Assembly (NCBI GenBank): GCA_028821605.1
Contig: JAPPFM010000034.1
Span: 1 to 59,618 of the forward strand
From: Candidatus Poribacteria bacterium
GTDB lineage: Bacteria; Poribacteria; WGA-4E; WGA-3G
Length of the DNA: 59,618 bases
Direction of reading: 5' to 3'
Of this stretch, positions 40,951 through 49,032 are shown piece after piece; position 1 is the first letter of the stretch; every line of letters starts with the position of its first letter. The notes beneath the pieces are model-generated. The model made no database searches and was not told the origin of the DNA. It saw only the letters and a list, made by a program, of their open reading frames with translations. A program made the translations under genes and the position numbers.

Positions 40951-42075
40951 ATGAAGATTACCGGATTTGAGACAATACCGATTCAAGGTCGCGCAATGGT
41001 CCTGAAAATGTTTACTGACGAAGGGATTATCGGCTACGGCGAACCGATGAACTATGAACATTGGCGCGTCGTTGCGCAAGCCGTGGATGACATGGCGGCA
41101 TACCTTGTCGGTAAAGATCCACTACAGATAGAAGACCACTGGCAGGCGATGTATCGGTCAAGTTATAGTCGGAGCATGCCGGTATTGGTTGGTGCGCTGA
41201 GTGGTATTGAGATGGCGATGTGGGATGTCTTCGGCAAAGTCGTCCGGATGCCAGTATGGAAGCTCTTAGGCGGTTCGGTACGAAAGCGGATCCGTGTCTA
41301 TACCGGTATCGGCGGCACGACACCTGAGGCGTGTACAGAGAGTGCCAGACAAGCAGTTGCAGCCGGATTCCGTGCTGTGAAGATGGGTGCTTCGTCACAG
41401 CCTGTACGATTTATGGAGACGCCGAAGGCAATTGATGTAATGGTGGCGAGAGTCGCGGCAGTGCGCGAAGCAGTGGGTGACGAGGTAGACATTGCTGTTG
41501 ATCTGCATCGACGGTTAAGCCCAACAATGGCAATAATTCTCGTGAAGGAATTAGAACCCTTTCGACTCCTGTTCGCTGAGGAACCGTGCCATCCAGAAAA
41601 CAATGAACCGCTATTGGCACTGTCTCAGTCCACAACAGTCCCGATCGCGACGGGCGAACGGCATTTAACACGATGGGGTTTCAGAGAGGTAATCGAACGT
41701 GAGATGTGCGCGATTTTACAACCGGACATTCGGCACTGCGGTGGAATACTAGAACTGAAAAAGATTTCAGCGATGGCGGAAATTCACAATATGGCAGTCG
41801 CTCCGCATAACGCCGCCGGTCCCATCGGAGTCGCAGCATCGGTCCACGTGATGGCAACGGTGCCGAATTTGCTGATATGCGAGGGTGGCCACCGGCGTGG
41901 AGAAGGGCTATTTTCGACCCCTTTGGTATTCAAAGATGGGTTTATCGAATTACCAACAGCTCCCGGACTCGGTGTAGATATGGAGGATACCGCTATCGAA
42001 GCGGTTCGAGATGAGACGTTTCGGTTGCGTGGGATGTTCTGGCATTCAGACGATGGGGCTTTTGCTGATTTCTAA
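40951..42075 (+). CDS. Galactonate dehydratase-type enolase-superfamily enzyme
   Basis: A 374-aa enolase-superfamily member. Metal ligands are D184 (VDLHRR), E210 (FAEEPCHPE) and E236 (TGERHLT). The general acid/base candidates are H186 in DLHRR and H286 in VAPHNAAGP, with D259 in LQPDIRHCGG. This His pair plus the DLHRR motif is the D-galactonate dehydratase (DgoD) pattern. It starts 10 bp after the sialidase-like gene, so they are one transcription unit. The two could act in sequence on a glycan-derived sugar acid. Confidence 0.88.
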   Translation: MKITGFETIPIQGRAMVLKMFTDEGIIGYGEPMNYEHWRVVAQAVDDMAAYLVGKDPLQIEDHWQAMYRSSYSRSMPVLVGALSGIEMAMWDVFGKVVRMPVWKLLGGSVRKRIRVYTGIGGTTPEACTESARQAVAAGFRAVKMGASSQPVRFMETPKAIDVMVARVAAVREAVGDEVDIAVDLHRRLSPTMAIILVKELEPFRLLFAEEPCHPENNEPLLALSQSTTVPIATGERHLTRWGFREVIEREMCAILQPDIRHCGGILELKKISAMAEIHNMAVAPHNAAGPIGVAASVHVMATVPNLLICEGGHRRGEGLFSTPLVFKDGFIELPTAPGLGVDMEDTAIEAVRDETFRLRGMFWHSDDGAFADF

Positions 42076-42085
42076 CAGCGATTCC

Positions 42086-42364
42086 TCACATCATGTTGTC
42101 TCGATCGGTCGGACGTGTGGAAAGATTTGTTTTCGGTGGAATATCCCATGAGATGTAGCCACAGCGCGGGCAACGCAATTCAAGTTCAACGAGATTTCTG
42201 ATTGTGCCTGTTTTTTCGGGTTTCCGTCGGGTTTGACATTGTGGACACCGAACAGCGCGGAATTCATCGGCATCGCTTCTACCAAAGTATGCGCCTATCT
42301 TAAACAAAACAAGCAGTAACACGACGATAAAAACACATACAAAACTAAAAATGAGAAAAGGCAT
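42086..42364 (-). CDS. Small membrane protein with a zinc ribbon
   Basis: A 92-aa protein. One N-terminal transmembrane helix (PFLIFSFVCVFIVVLLLVLF) is followed by a cytoplasmic zinc ribbon with two CxxC pairs (RCPQCQTRR, then RCPRCGYISW). The length and pattern resemble the small zinc-ribbon proteins often seen in environmental genomes; the function is not known. Ribosome site GCGAGAG is weak. It is convergent with the enolase-superfamily gene upstream (11 bp apart). Confidence 0.7.
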   Translation of the reverse strand: MPFLIFSFVCVFIVVLLLVLFKIGAYFGRSDADEFRAVRCPQCQTRRKPEKTGTIRNLVELELRCPRCGYISWDIPPKTNLSTRPTDRDNMM

Positions 42365-42509
42365 TTTTAAGCTCTCGCCAAGCGTAAAACAGCGTTATCA
42401 TTCTAACTATCAGTTGGTATAAGCTCCGCATTGCGCCGTTGTTGCAATGCTGCTTGCATTCTGCGAAAATTGAACTCGCGCCAAGTGTGAAAATAAACCG
42501 TACAACTCA

Positions 42510-43073
42510 TCAATCCATCAATAGTATGAGCGGTTTCACCGAGGGCTTACGATAGGTAATTTCTGAAATGGTATCGGTAAAAAAAGGAGCGAAAAACGCA
42601 TCAGCGGTGTCCAAAAACGTTGGTAGGTTGAGTCCCATATAGTTTCCCGATGTATCGGCACATTCGGCAACGACTTGTCGTAATTTATCGCGTCCAGCGG
42701 TAGAAAGTGTGCGTAGTGGACGTAGCATCCGCATGTGGTACTTAATCAAAGATGCTGACACCTGAATTAACCCTTGAAGAAAGAGACGGTACGTATCTTC
42801 TGCTTGGTGCCACAACCCTTCCCACGCCTCATGTGCCTCCCACCAATAGGCAAAGTTGTATAAATCTACACCGTAGAGGTAATCCTCATTCTGTTGCCAG
42901 AATTCTGGTGGCAGGGGTTCAGCATCGTGTACTTCCTCTATTCCATAACTGTGTCCGCTTGGATCGCGAATCGGATGTGGTGTGACACCGGGTATATGGC
43001 GATACGGTGGAAAAGGTTTTTGTGGGCAGTATCGCTGCCAATTTGGATCAAAAGGTTCGGGTTGTTTTTTAAT
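42510..43073 (-). CDS. DUF309 family protein with no conventional start codon
   Basis: The frame ending at 42510 contains the DUF309 core YNFAYWWEAHEAWEGLW and FLQGLIQVSASLIKYH. The core begins upstream of the only in-frame ATG/GTG/TTG candidate (TTG 42815, which lies inside the conserved HEAWEGLW). The open frame runs back to a stop near 43091. The most plausible start is an ATT at 43073, just after AAGGAAC, giving KKQPEPFDPNW and a 187-aa protein. Start lost, ATT initiation, or an ATG mutated to ATT are the alternatives. Function of DUF309 is unknown. Confidence 0.6.
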   Translation of the reverse strand: MKKQPEPFDPNWQRYCPQKPFPPYRHIPGVTPHPIRDPSGHSYGIEEVHDAEPLPPEFWQQNEDYLYGVDLYNFAYWWEAHEAWEGLWHQAEDTYRLFLQGLIQVSASLIKYHMRMLRPLRTLSTAGRDKLRQVVAECADTSGNYMGLNLPTFLDTADAFFAPFFTDTISEITYRKPSVKPLILLMD

Positions 43074-43141
43074 TGTTCCTTGCGGTTAAACGATGGGATT
43101 TGTGCTTTGACGGTTTTCGCTTAAGTCCGCCCTCCACTATG

Positions 43142-44512
43142 TTACGCTCTGCCAATCCCGATGTAATGAAAACCTGCGGTTCTCGCTTCCTCTGGTGAGT
43201 AAACGTTGCGTCCATCAATAAGAATTGGTGTTTTCATCTGTTTAGCGAGTCTACGGAGTTCCAACTTGTGATAGAAGTCCCATTCGGTAACGAGTACCAG
43301 CGCGTCCGCATCGTAGGAAAGTTCGTATACATCTTCTTGCAATTCAGGAATAGTGGTGTTTTCTCTGTGCAAAGCAGCCTGTGCATTCGGAATAGCGATC
43401 GGATCGTGTGCTCGAACAGTTGCTCCTGCTGCAATTAATTCTCGAATAATGTCCAGTGCGGGTGCTTCGCGAACGTCATCCGTGTTTGGCTTGAAGGCGA
43501 GTCCCAAAACACCGATGATTTTACCTTTGAGCGTGCCTAATGTGCTATGTAACTTTTCAACGATGCGCTCACGTTGACGAAAGTTAACAGTTCGCGCTGC
43601 CTCGGTAATCGGCATTTCATATCCAGATTGCGCTGCGACCCCTAACAGTGCTGCTGTATCCTTGGGATAACAACTCCCACCCCATCCGAGACCCGCTCGT
43701 AGAAACTGACTTCCGATACGCGCGTCAAGTCCGATCCCGCGTGCGACCTCTGTTACGTCTGCATCAACTTCTTCACAGAGTCCAGCGATTTCATTGATAA
43801 AACTAATTTTAAGGGCGAGAAATGTGTTCGCTGCATATTTAATCATCTCGGCACTGCTTGGATCCGTTGTCATCATCGGTGGGAGGTGGTAAGCGGATGG
43901 ACGTGGAAATTCACTCGGTGGATCAAACGTTTGTTCAAGGATGGGTTGATAAAGATGTCGTAAGGTATCAATCGCCTCATCACTGTTCGCACCGACGACA
44001 ATCCGATCTGGATAGAACGCGCCTTGCAACGCCAATCCCTCCTGCAAAAACTCAGGGTTTGAAGCGACAGAGATGTTCCCGTAAATTCCGCGTGCCGAAA
44101 AAACATCCTCCACAACTTCCACAACACGTCGATTTGTGCCTATCGGAACTGTAGATTTGACAACAAGCGTATAATGTCTGTCAGGCAAGCAGACCTGTGC
44201 GACTTCTTTAGCGGCTTGTTCCACATGTCGTGTATCTGCCTCACCGTTCTTCTTGGGCGGTGTACCGACAGCAATCAGGATCAATTCCGCTTCCGGGACA
44301 ACTTCCACTACACTCGGTGTGAAACGGATAGTGGGCTGCACCTCATCAAGCAGACTTTGGATGCCCGGTTCATGGATCGGGCTTTTTCCTTCCTGCAAAA
44401 GGCTTAGTTTGCTTTCATCTTTGTCCACTGCGGCGACATCATGATTGAGATAGGCGAGTACCACAGCCGTGGTCAAGCCGACGTATCCTGTTCCTATAAT
44501 TGCGACTTTCAT
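43142..44512 (-). CDS. ugd: UDP-glucose/GDP-mannose dehydrogenase family protein
   Basis: A 456-aa protein with the NAD-binding N-terminus MKVAIIGTGYVGLTTAVVLA, which places the start at 44512 (an upstream GTG at 44536 would add 8 residues). The catalytic Cys is C281 in GLGWGGSCYPKDT, with the Lys/Asp residues around KYAANTFLALKISF. The C-terminal UDP-binding domain (GVLGLAFKPNTDDVREAPA, about 330-348) is intact. An insertion of about 25 residues (QTFDPPSEFPRPSAYHLPP) occurs just before the SAEMIKYAANT helix. It oxidises UDP-glucose to UDP-glucuronate or a comparable sugar, providing precursors for envelope or capsule polysaccharide. Confidence 0.9.
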   Translation of the reverse strand: MKVAIIGTGYVGLTTAVVLAYLNHDVAAVDKDESKLSLLQEGKSPIHEPGIQSLLDEVQPTIRFTPSVVEVVPEAELILIAVGTPPKKNGEADTRHVEQAAKEVAQVCLPDRHYTLVVKSTVPIGTNRRVVEVVEDVFSARGIYGNISVASNPEFLQEGLALQGAFYPDRIVVGANSDEAIDTLRHLYQPILEQTFDPPSEFPRPSAYHLPPMMTTDPSSAEMIKYAANTFLALKISFINEIAGLCEEVDADVTEVARGIGLDARIGSQFLRAGLGWGGSCYPKDTAALLGVAAQSGYEMPITEAARTVNFRQRERIVEKLHSTLGTLKGKIIGVLGLAFKPNTDDVREAPALDIIRELIAAGATVRAHDPIAIPNAQAALHRENTTIPELQEDVYELSYDADALVLVTEWDFYHKLELRRLAKQMKTPILIDGRNVYSPEEARTAGFHYIGIGRA

Positions 44513-44623
44513 TTTATGATATTCTGGTCTCCTCACCGATCAAGCGTCTGAGATTCGGATAGTTATAAATACGCAGTAGAGTTGAAAAGTATCAGCAGCA
44601 CGGGTGTTCTAATGAAAAGATAT

Positions 44624-44842
44624 TCAACTTGGTGTGAATTCAACAACTTCAAGAACTCTTTGAAGTCGTTCGGTAGTTGGATCGTAGCCATAGTTAATCT
44701 GCCGCATCAATTCGAGGGCTGCCATACGTTCTTGTGGCGTTTTAGAATGCCAATATACTTTGTCAGCTTCATCCGCTTCTTCAAAAGAAGATAGCACAGA
44801 GAACTCTTCCTTATCCATCCTAAAGGTGTCAATTGTACGCAT
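44624..44842 (-). CDS. Small antitoxin-like protein
   Basis: A 72-aa acidic protein (MRTIDTFRMDKEEFSVLSSF start; KTPQERMAALELMRQINYGY in the middle). Similar small proteins are frequently seen next to nucleotidyltransferase-like toxin genes, but no such partner is adjacent here (the downstream gene is ugd). GGAGC lies about 10 bp before the ATG. It is therefore either an orphan antitoxin or an unrelated small regulator. The assignment is by pattern only. Confidence 0.5.
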   Translation of the reverse strand: MRTIDTFRMDKEEFSVLSSFEEADEADKVYWHSKTPQERMAALELMRQINYGYDPTTERLQRVLEVVEFTPS

Positions 44843-44865
44843 TGTTCTTACGCTCCATCTACTTA

Positions 44866-45894
44866 TTACACCACTGGCGGTTCAACCTTTTCTAACAGTC
44901 CATTGATAATATCCAAGCTTGTGATACCGTCCGCTTCCGCGTTGAAATTGGTTAAAATTCGGTGGCGCAGGACAGGTACAGCGACTGCCTTGATATCTTC
45001 GTATGAGACATGATAGCGTCCTTGAAGAATAGCGCGTGCCTTCGCACCCAATACGAGGTACTGTGATGCCCGCGGTCCCGCTCCCCATTGCACCCAATCC
45101 TGAACAAACTCAGGAACATCTGAAGCAGGACGCGTCTGCCGGCTCAATTCCACTGCATAGTCCACAATCGCCTCGGCGATAGGTACCTTCCGCACGACCT
45201 GCTGTATTTGCAGTACCTCTTCTCCGGTGATAACGGGGTTTATTTCCGGTTCGTAAGCTGCCGTGGTCGTCATCACAATGTCTTTTTCGGCAGCTTTATC
45301 GGGATAGTCAATTGTGATATGGAACATAAACCGGTCGAGTTGTGCTTCCGGTAAAGGGTAAGTACCTTCCTGTTCAATCGGGTTCTGAGTTGCTAAAACG
45401 AAAAACGGACGTTCCAATGGATATGTTCTGCCACCTGCGGTGACTTGGTATTCCTGCATTGCTTGTAGAAGCGCGGCTTGTGTTTTAGGCGGTGTTCGGT
45501 TAATTTCATCAGCAAGGACAACGTTAGCAAAGACAGGTCCTTTGATAAAACGGAAGGCGCGTTTTCCTGCTTCACCTTCCTCAATAATATCGGTACCGAT
45601 AATGTCCGACGGCATCAAGTCTGGTGTAAATTGGATTCGGTTGAAAGGGAGTTTGAGAATCTGCGCGAACGTACTGATTAACAGAGTTTTTGCTAACCCC
45701 GGTACCCCTACAAGTAGGCAGTGCCCCTGTGAGAAGAGTGCGATAAGAAGTTGCTCGATGACTTCGTTTTGCCCGATGATTCGTTTTCTCAGTTCGTTTA
45801 GAATATTTTCTTTTGCCGTTTTCAAAGATTCGGCGGCTTCCATATCCGTTGTGGCTTGTGTGGTTGAGATGTCATTTTTCATGAAAATAGCCAT
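44866..45894 (-). CDS. MoxR-type AAA+ ATPase
   Basis: A 342-aa MoxR-family ATPase. Walker A is GVPGLAKT (63-70), Walker B VVLADEINR (125-133), and the sensor segment is FFVLATQNPIEQEGTYPLPE. Members of this family are chaperone-like ATPases that usually act with VWA-domain proteins to activate or assemble enzymes and envelope complexes. No VWA partner is next to it: the neighbours are ugd and a GHMP kinase. The start ATG at 45894 has no clear ribosome site; ATG 45882 is an alternative. Confidence 0.9.
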   Translation of the reverse strand: MAIFMKNDISTTQATTDMEAAESLKTAKENILNELRKRIIGQNEVIEQLLIALFSQGHCLLVGVPGLAKTLLISTFAQILKLPFNRIQFTPDLMPSDIIGTDIIEEGEAGKRAFRFIKGPVFANVVLADEINRTPPKTQAALLQAMQEYQVTAGGRTYPLERPFFVLATQNPIEQEGTYPLPEAQLDRFMFHITIDYPDKAAEKDIVMTTTAAYEPEINPVITGEEVLQIQQVVRKVPIAEAIVDYAVELSRQTRPASDVPEFVQDWVQWGAGPRASQYLVLGAKARAILQGRYHVSYEDIKAVAVPVLRHRILTNFNAEADGITSLDIINGLLEKVEPPVV

Positions 45895-45979
45895 CAGCGG
45901 TCAGCGGTCAGCAAGAGGTTGCCTTGCAGCGAAGAGTTCGCCAGAAAATCTCTTTGCTGATAGCCGAAAGCTGTTCCTT
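45895..45979. repeat. Intergenic CGGTCAGC-type repeat
   Basis: CAGCGGTCAGCGGTCAGC (from about 45896) and, further on, GATAGCCGAAAGC resemble the GCTGA-rich tandem motifs dispersed in genomes of this type. It sits between the GHMP kinase and MoxR genes on the minus strand, where it may also affect coupling. Confidence 0.45.
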
Positions 45980-47038
45980 TCAATCGTTTGAGACCTTCCA
46001 TACTTGAAGCCCGTCAAAATCGAAGTTAACATCAATAACTTGCGCACCGGCTTCTTCAAGTTTCTGACGGACACGATGTTCCCGCGTCGGTTCGCAGTAA
46101 AAAAGTAGACACCCACCGCCACCAGCCCCACAGGCTTTCCCGCCGATAGCACCGTGCGCCATCCCAATTTTAAAGAGGGATTCGATTTGTTCATTTGTGA
46201 CAGAGGGGTGTAACTTTTTTTGATTGTACCAATTTTGGGTGAGGAGTTCGCCGAATTCAGTTAAGCGACCACGCATAAGTGCTATTTTCGTCGCTTCGGC
46301 GGTGGTTTTAAGAGTGTTCAATGCCTCTCGGACACTGGGTTGCCCGCTCTTATAAGCATCGGTCACATTCTGATGTATATTACCAGAGAGGCGGGACTTT
46401 CCGGTATAACAGAGGACAAGATTCTTTTCGAGTTCGCAACGGATGTGCGGTGGAAAGCGTAAAGGCGAGGTTTTCACCTCTTCTCCCTGAAATTCCATGA
46501 AGTGAACTCCACCGATCGCGCTTGCGTAATGATCCTGTTTTCCACCTAAGATACCGAGTTCATGACGTTCAATATTGCTCGCTATATCCGCATATTCATA
46601 AGGGAGGTAGGTAGCATCCTTAAGTGCGCCGAGTACACCGACGAGTGCCACACCCATTGCGGCGGAAGTGCCTAAGCCGCTTCCCGGCGGCGCAGTAGAT
46701 TGTGTAATCAGGTCGAAACCGCCAATCTGTATGGACATCTGCCGCACAGCCGCCTTGACTAAATCAATGTTCCCGTCATATTCGAGTTGGCGTATATCAT
46801 CGGCTTCAACGAATGTATCAAAATCCGCAGAATAGATACGAATGCTTTTATCTAAAACGCGTTGCAGTTCAACGGAATCATCGTGTGCCACCTGGCGTTC
46901 ACAGCGCAGGGTCGCATAAGCGTATCGATTAATTGCTCCGTTGACGACAAGCCCCTTTGAATCCTCGGTAAAGAGAGCTACATCGCTCCATCCACCAGCA
47001 AAGTCAATTCGGACAGGGGCTCTCGTTCGGATTAACAT
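45980..47038 (-). CDS. GHMP kinase (heptose-phosphate kinase-like)
   Basis: A 352-aa GHMP-family kinase. It begins RTRAPVRIDFAGGWSDV, the typical sugar-kinase N-terminus with the DFAGG/TD element. The phosphate-binding loop is PPGSGLGTSAAMGVALVG (about 117-134), and the C-terminal glycine-rich motif is KACGAGGGGCLLFY. The closest group is the D-glycero-D-manno-heptose 7-phosphate/L-fucose kinase-like proteins. It would phosphorylate a sugar or sugar phosphate for nucleotide-sugar synthesis. Start at 47038, with GGAGACTCGCC upstream. Next on this strand is the MoxR ATPase (85 bp away). Confidence 0.88.
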   Translation of the reverse strand: MLIRTRAPVRIDFAGGWSDVALFTEDSKGLVVNGAINRYAYATLRCERQVAHDDSVELQRVLDKSIRIYSADFDTFVEADDIRQLEYDGNIDLVKAAVRQMSIQIGGFDLITQSTAPPGSGLGTSAAMGVALVGVLGALKDATYLPYEYADIASNIERHELGILGGKQDHYASAIGGVHFMEFQGEEVKTSPLRFPPHIRCELEKNLVLCYTGKSRLSGNIHQNVTDAYKSGQPSVREALNTLKTTAEATKIALMRGRLTEFGELLTQNWYNQKKLHPSVTNEQIESLFKIGMAHGAIGGKACGAGGGGCLLFYCEPTREHRVRQKLEEAGAQVIDVNFDFDGLQVWKVSND

Positions 47039-47111
47039 GGCGAGTCTCCTGACATCAGCTTTTAACGAGCGCGCCTATAAGTGTGCGTAGGAATGTGTGG
47101 ATAAATGATCG

Positions 47112-47189
47112 AAAAGGCTCTACGAATAATTAGATAGAGAGATAATAATATTGAAATATATTGCTAAGGCATTTTCTGTAGAGCCTTTT
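47112..47189. repeat. Long-loop inverted repeat, perfect 12 bp
   Basis: AAAAGGCTCTAC and GTAGAGCCTTTT are perfect complements over 12 bp and are separated by 54 bp of AT-rich sequence. It may be a small MITE or the terminator of a short transcript. Confidence 0.55.
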
Positions 47190-47208
47190 ATAAATAGGCG
47201 TAACAATG

Positions 47209-47263
47209 GAAAAGCCGCAGCCATCCCTCTCTTAAGAAACGAGGCACAGCCCAGCGGCTTTTC
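47209..47263 (-). terminator. hup: Candidate HU terminator
   Basis: A perfect 10-bp complement, GAAAAGCCGC/GCGGCTTTTC, lies 29-83 bp beyond the HU stop codon. The loop is 35 nt, and T-rich sequence (CTTTTCC) follows on the minus strand. Confidence 0.5.
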
Positions 47264-47291
47264 GAGAAACTGAGCGAAAGAACCGCTAATT

Positions 47292-47573
47292 TTACGCGGC
47301 AGCGTCGCGAAGTTTCTTGCCAGCTTTGAAGACAGGGACTGTCTTTGCCGGGATTTCAAGCGGATCACCAGTCTGCGGATTGCGACCTGTGCGGGCTGGT
47401 CGTTCTTTGGCTTCAAACGTTCCAAAACCGATTAACCCAACAGAATCACCGTTACTCAAAGCTTCGCAAATAGTCGCACCCATAGCCTCAAGAGCGGCGC
47501 TCGCATCTTTCTTGCTAAGACCTGTTTTTTCAACGATACTGTTGACCACATCGCTCTTCATTAATTTTGCCAT
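47292..47573 (-). CDS. hup: HU family DNA-binding protein
   Basis: A 93-aa HU/IHF-type protein. MAKLMKSDVVNSIVEKTGLS opens the family; the DNA-binding arm is FGTFEAKERPARTGRNPQTG, and the C-terminal helix is PAKTVPVFKAGKKLRDAAA. The start at 47573 is preferred because AGAGGAAC lies 8 bp upstream; the longer frame to 47627 has no ribosome site. It bends and packages DNA. It has a strong promoter directly upstream and a terminator-like inverted repeat downstream. Confidence 0.95.
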   Translation of the reverse strand: MAKLMKSDVVNSIVEKTGLSKKDASAALEAMGATICEALSNGDSVGLIGFGTFEAKERPARTGRNPQTGDPLEIPAKTVPVFKAGKKLRDAAA

Positions 47574-47695
47574 GTCAAATGTTCCTCTAATTTTTAGTCC
47601 GAATAAGAAAATGCTGCTATTTCCCAAGAATTCGGAAGTAGCGGTTCTTACGCCTCGGACCTAAATTGGATTTAACAAAAACTAATAGTAATTAT

Positions 47696-47724
47696 ATTAT
47701 ACTATACAGATATAGATATGTCAA
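47696..47724 (-). promoter_or_regulatory. hup: Consensus promoter of the HU gene
   Basis: On the minus strand, TTGACA (47724-47719) and TATAAT (47701-47696) are exact consensus matches with 17-bp spacing. Confidence 0.75.
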
Positions 47725-47857
47725 GATAAAATTTCGGTTAGTGTCAAAATTAACCGGAATTACAGGGTAAAAGTTTGGGATTAACCCCGGGTCTCTCTAT
47801 TAGAGAAAGAAAAAATCTAATAAAGGCGACTTGACATAATACATAGTTCTCTTAAAA

Positions 47858-47886
47858 TTAATACCATAGATTGCGCTATTTGTCAA
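47858..47886 (-). promoter_or_regulatory. Second minus-strand promoter-like pair
   Basis: TTGACA (47886-47881) and TATTAA (47863-47858) with 17-bp spacing, upstream of the HU promoter. It overlaps the plus-strand pair at 47831-47858. Confidence 0.4.
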
Positions 47887-47943
47887 GTTTTTTTCCTGAA
47901 AGCGACGAAGTTCCTGACGAATACGCAATTTATACCGAAATAT

Positions 47944-47972
47944 TTGCTTAAAGTGCCTGTTTGTGGTAAAAT
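47944..47972 (+). promoter_or_regulatory. asd: Promoter of asd
   Basis: TTGCTT (47944-47949) and TAAAAT (47967-47972) have 17-bp spacing, about 47 bp before the asd start codon. Confidence 0.5.
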
Positions 47973-48018
47973 TATATTACAAAAAGCCTGAATCAGACAA
48001 TAGAGGAAAATATCAGAA

Positions 48019-49023
48019 ATGCGTGAGAGTTATCGTGTCGCGGTTGTAGGTGCAACGGGGGCTGTCGGCAATACCATGCTCCAGCTTCTCGAAGAGCGAT
48101 CGTTCCCTATCGCTTCCCTCAAACTTCTGGCATCGCACCGCTCTGCTGGCGAAATCCTATCCTTTAAAGATACCCCTATTATTATTGAAGAATTGACGCA
48201 CGATTCGTTTGAAGACGTGGATGTAGTGTTCTCATCAGCGGGCGCGTCTGTCAGTCGCGAGTTCATTCCGACCGCTGTAGAAAAAGGCGCGCTTGTTATT
48301 GACAATACCAGTGCATTCCGCATGGACGCAGCCACACCGCTCGTTGTTCCAGAAGTCAACATGGATGCTGCTTTTGCCCACAATGGACTCATTGCCAATC
48401 CAAACTGCTCCACTATTCAAATGATGGTGGCACTTAAACCGATTTACGATATTGCTGGTATCAAACGGATCGTTGTTTCCACCTATCAGAGCGTCTCTGG
48501 TAAAAGCGGACGTGCTGTCATGGAACTCGTCCAACAAACGACTGAAGCACTCGAAGGTAAACCGATTACTTTAGATAAATTTCCCCACCAGATGGCATTC
48601 AACGTCTCATTTGATTGGCCCTTCTTAGACAGCGGCGACAACGAGGAAGAGGTCAAAATGATCAACGAGACCCGGAAGATACTTGAAGATGACACGATTG
48701 GGGTCTCTGCCACAACCGTCCGAGTTCCAGTTTTCTTTGCACATTCCGAATCGATAAACATTGAGACACACGAAAAACTCACGGCAGCCCAAGCGAGGGA
48801 GTGCCTCGCCGCTGCTCCCGGTGTGAAACTTGTGGATGATCCGAACAACCAGCAATATCCGCTCGCCGTAGATGTCGCAGGTGAAGATGAGGTCTATGTA
48901 GGTAGGATCCGTGATGATGCCTCCATAGACAACGGCTTGAATCTTTGGGTCGTTGCGGACAACCTCCGCAAAGGTGCCGCCTTAAATGCTATTCAGATAG
49001 CTGAGAACCTGCTGTCCGTTTAA
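48019..49023 (+). CDS. asd: Aspartate-semialdehyde dehydrogenase
   Basis: A 334-aa enzyme converting L-aspartyl-4-phosphate to aspartate semialdehyde (lysine, threonine, methionine and cell-wall precursor pathways). The NADP-binding N-terminus is VAVVGATGAVGNTM (8-20). The active-site Cys is C130 in NPNCSTIQM. GKSGRAVMELVQQ and FFAHSESINIETH (with catalytic His) complete the picture. AGAGGAAA precedes the ATG. The mtnK-like gene starts 9 bp after the stop, and the DnaJ-like gene follows that, so this is a compact operon. Confidence 0.94.
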   Translation: MRESYRVAVVGATGAVGNTMLQLLEERSFPIASLKLLASHRSAGEILSFKDTPIIIEELTHDSFEDVDVVFSSAGASVSREFIPTAVEKGALVIDNTSAFRMDAATPLVVPEVNMDAAFAHNGLIANPNCSTIQMMVALKPIYDIAGIKRIVVSTYQSVSGKSGRAVMELVQQTTEALEGKPITLDKFPHQMAFNVSFDWPFLDSGDNEEEVKMINETRKILEDDTIGVSATTVRVPVFFAHSESINIETHEKLTAAQARECLAAAPGVKLVDDPNNQQYPLAVDVAGEDEVYVGRIRDDASIDNGLNLWVVADNLRKGAALNAIQIAENLLSV

Positions 49024-49032
49024 TAGAAAAAC

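Larger units (their letters stand above)
47039..47291. other. Intergenic region with two nested/tandem inverted repeats
   Basis: No gene is seen. Two inverted repeats lie here: AAAAGGCTCTAC (47112-47123) with GTAGAGCCTTTT (47178-47189), and GAAAAGCCGC (47209-47218) with GCGGCTTTTC (47254-47263). The second is close behind the HU stop codon and is a candidate HU terminator; the first encloses a very AT-rich loop. Each is listed separately. Confidence 0.55.
47574..48018. other. AT-rich promoter region between HU and asd
   Basis: This region of about 440 bp holds the promoters of the two divergent genes. Four promoter-like pairs are visible: two on the minus strand (47696-47724 and 47858-47886) and two on the plus strand (47831-47858 and 47944-47972). 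No other gene is seen. Confidence 0.6.

Noticed and set aside
44624-44842. Complete toxin-antitoxin pair
   Set aside because: Only the small antitoxin-like protein is present; neither neighbour (ugd, MoxR) is a toxin.
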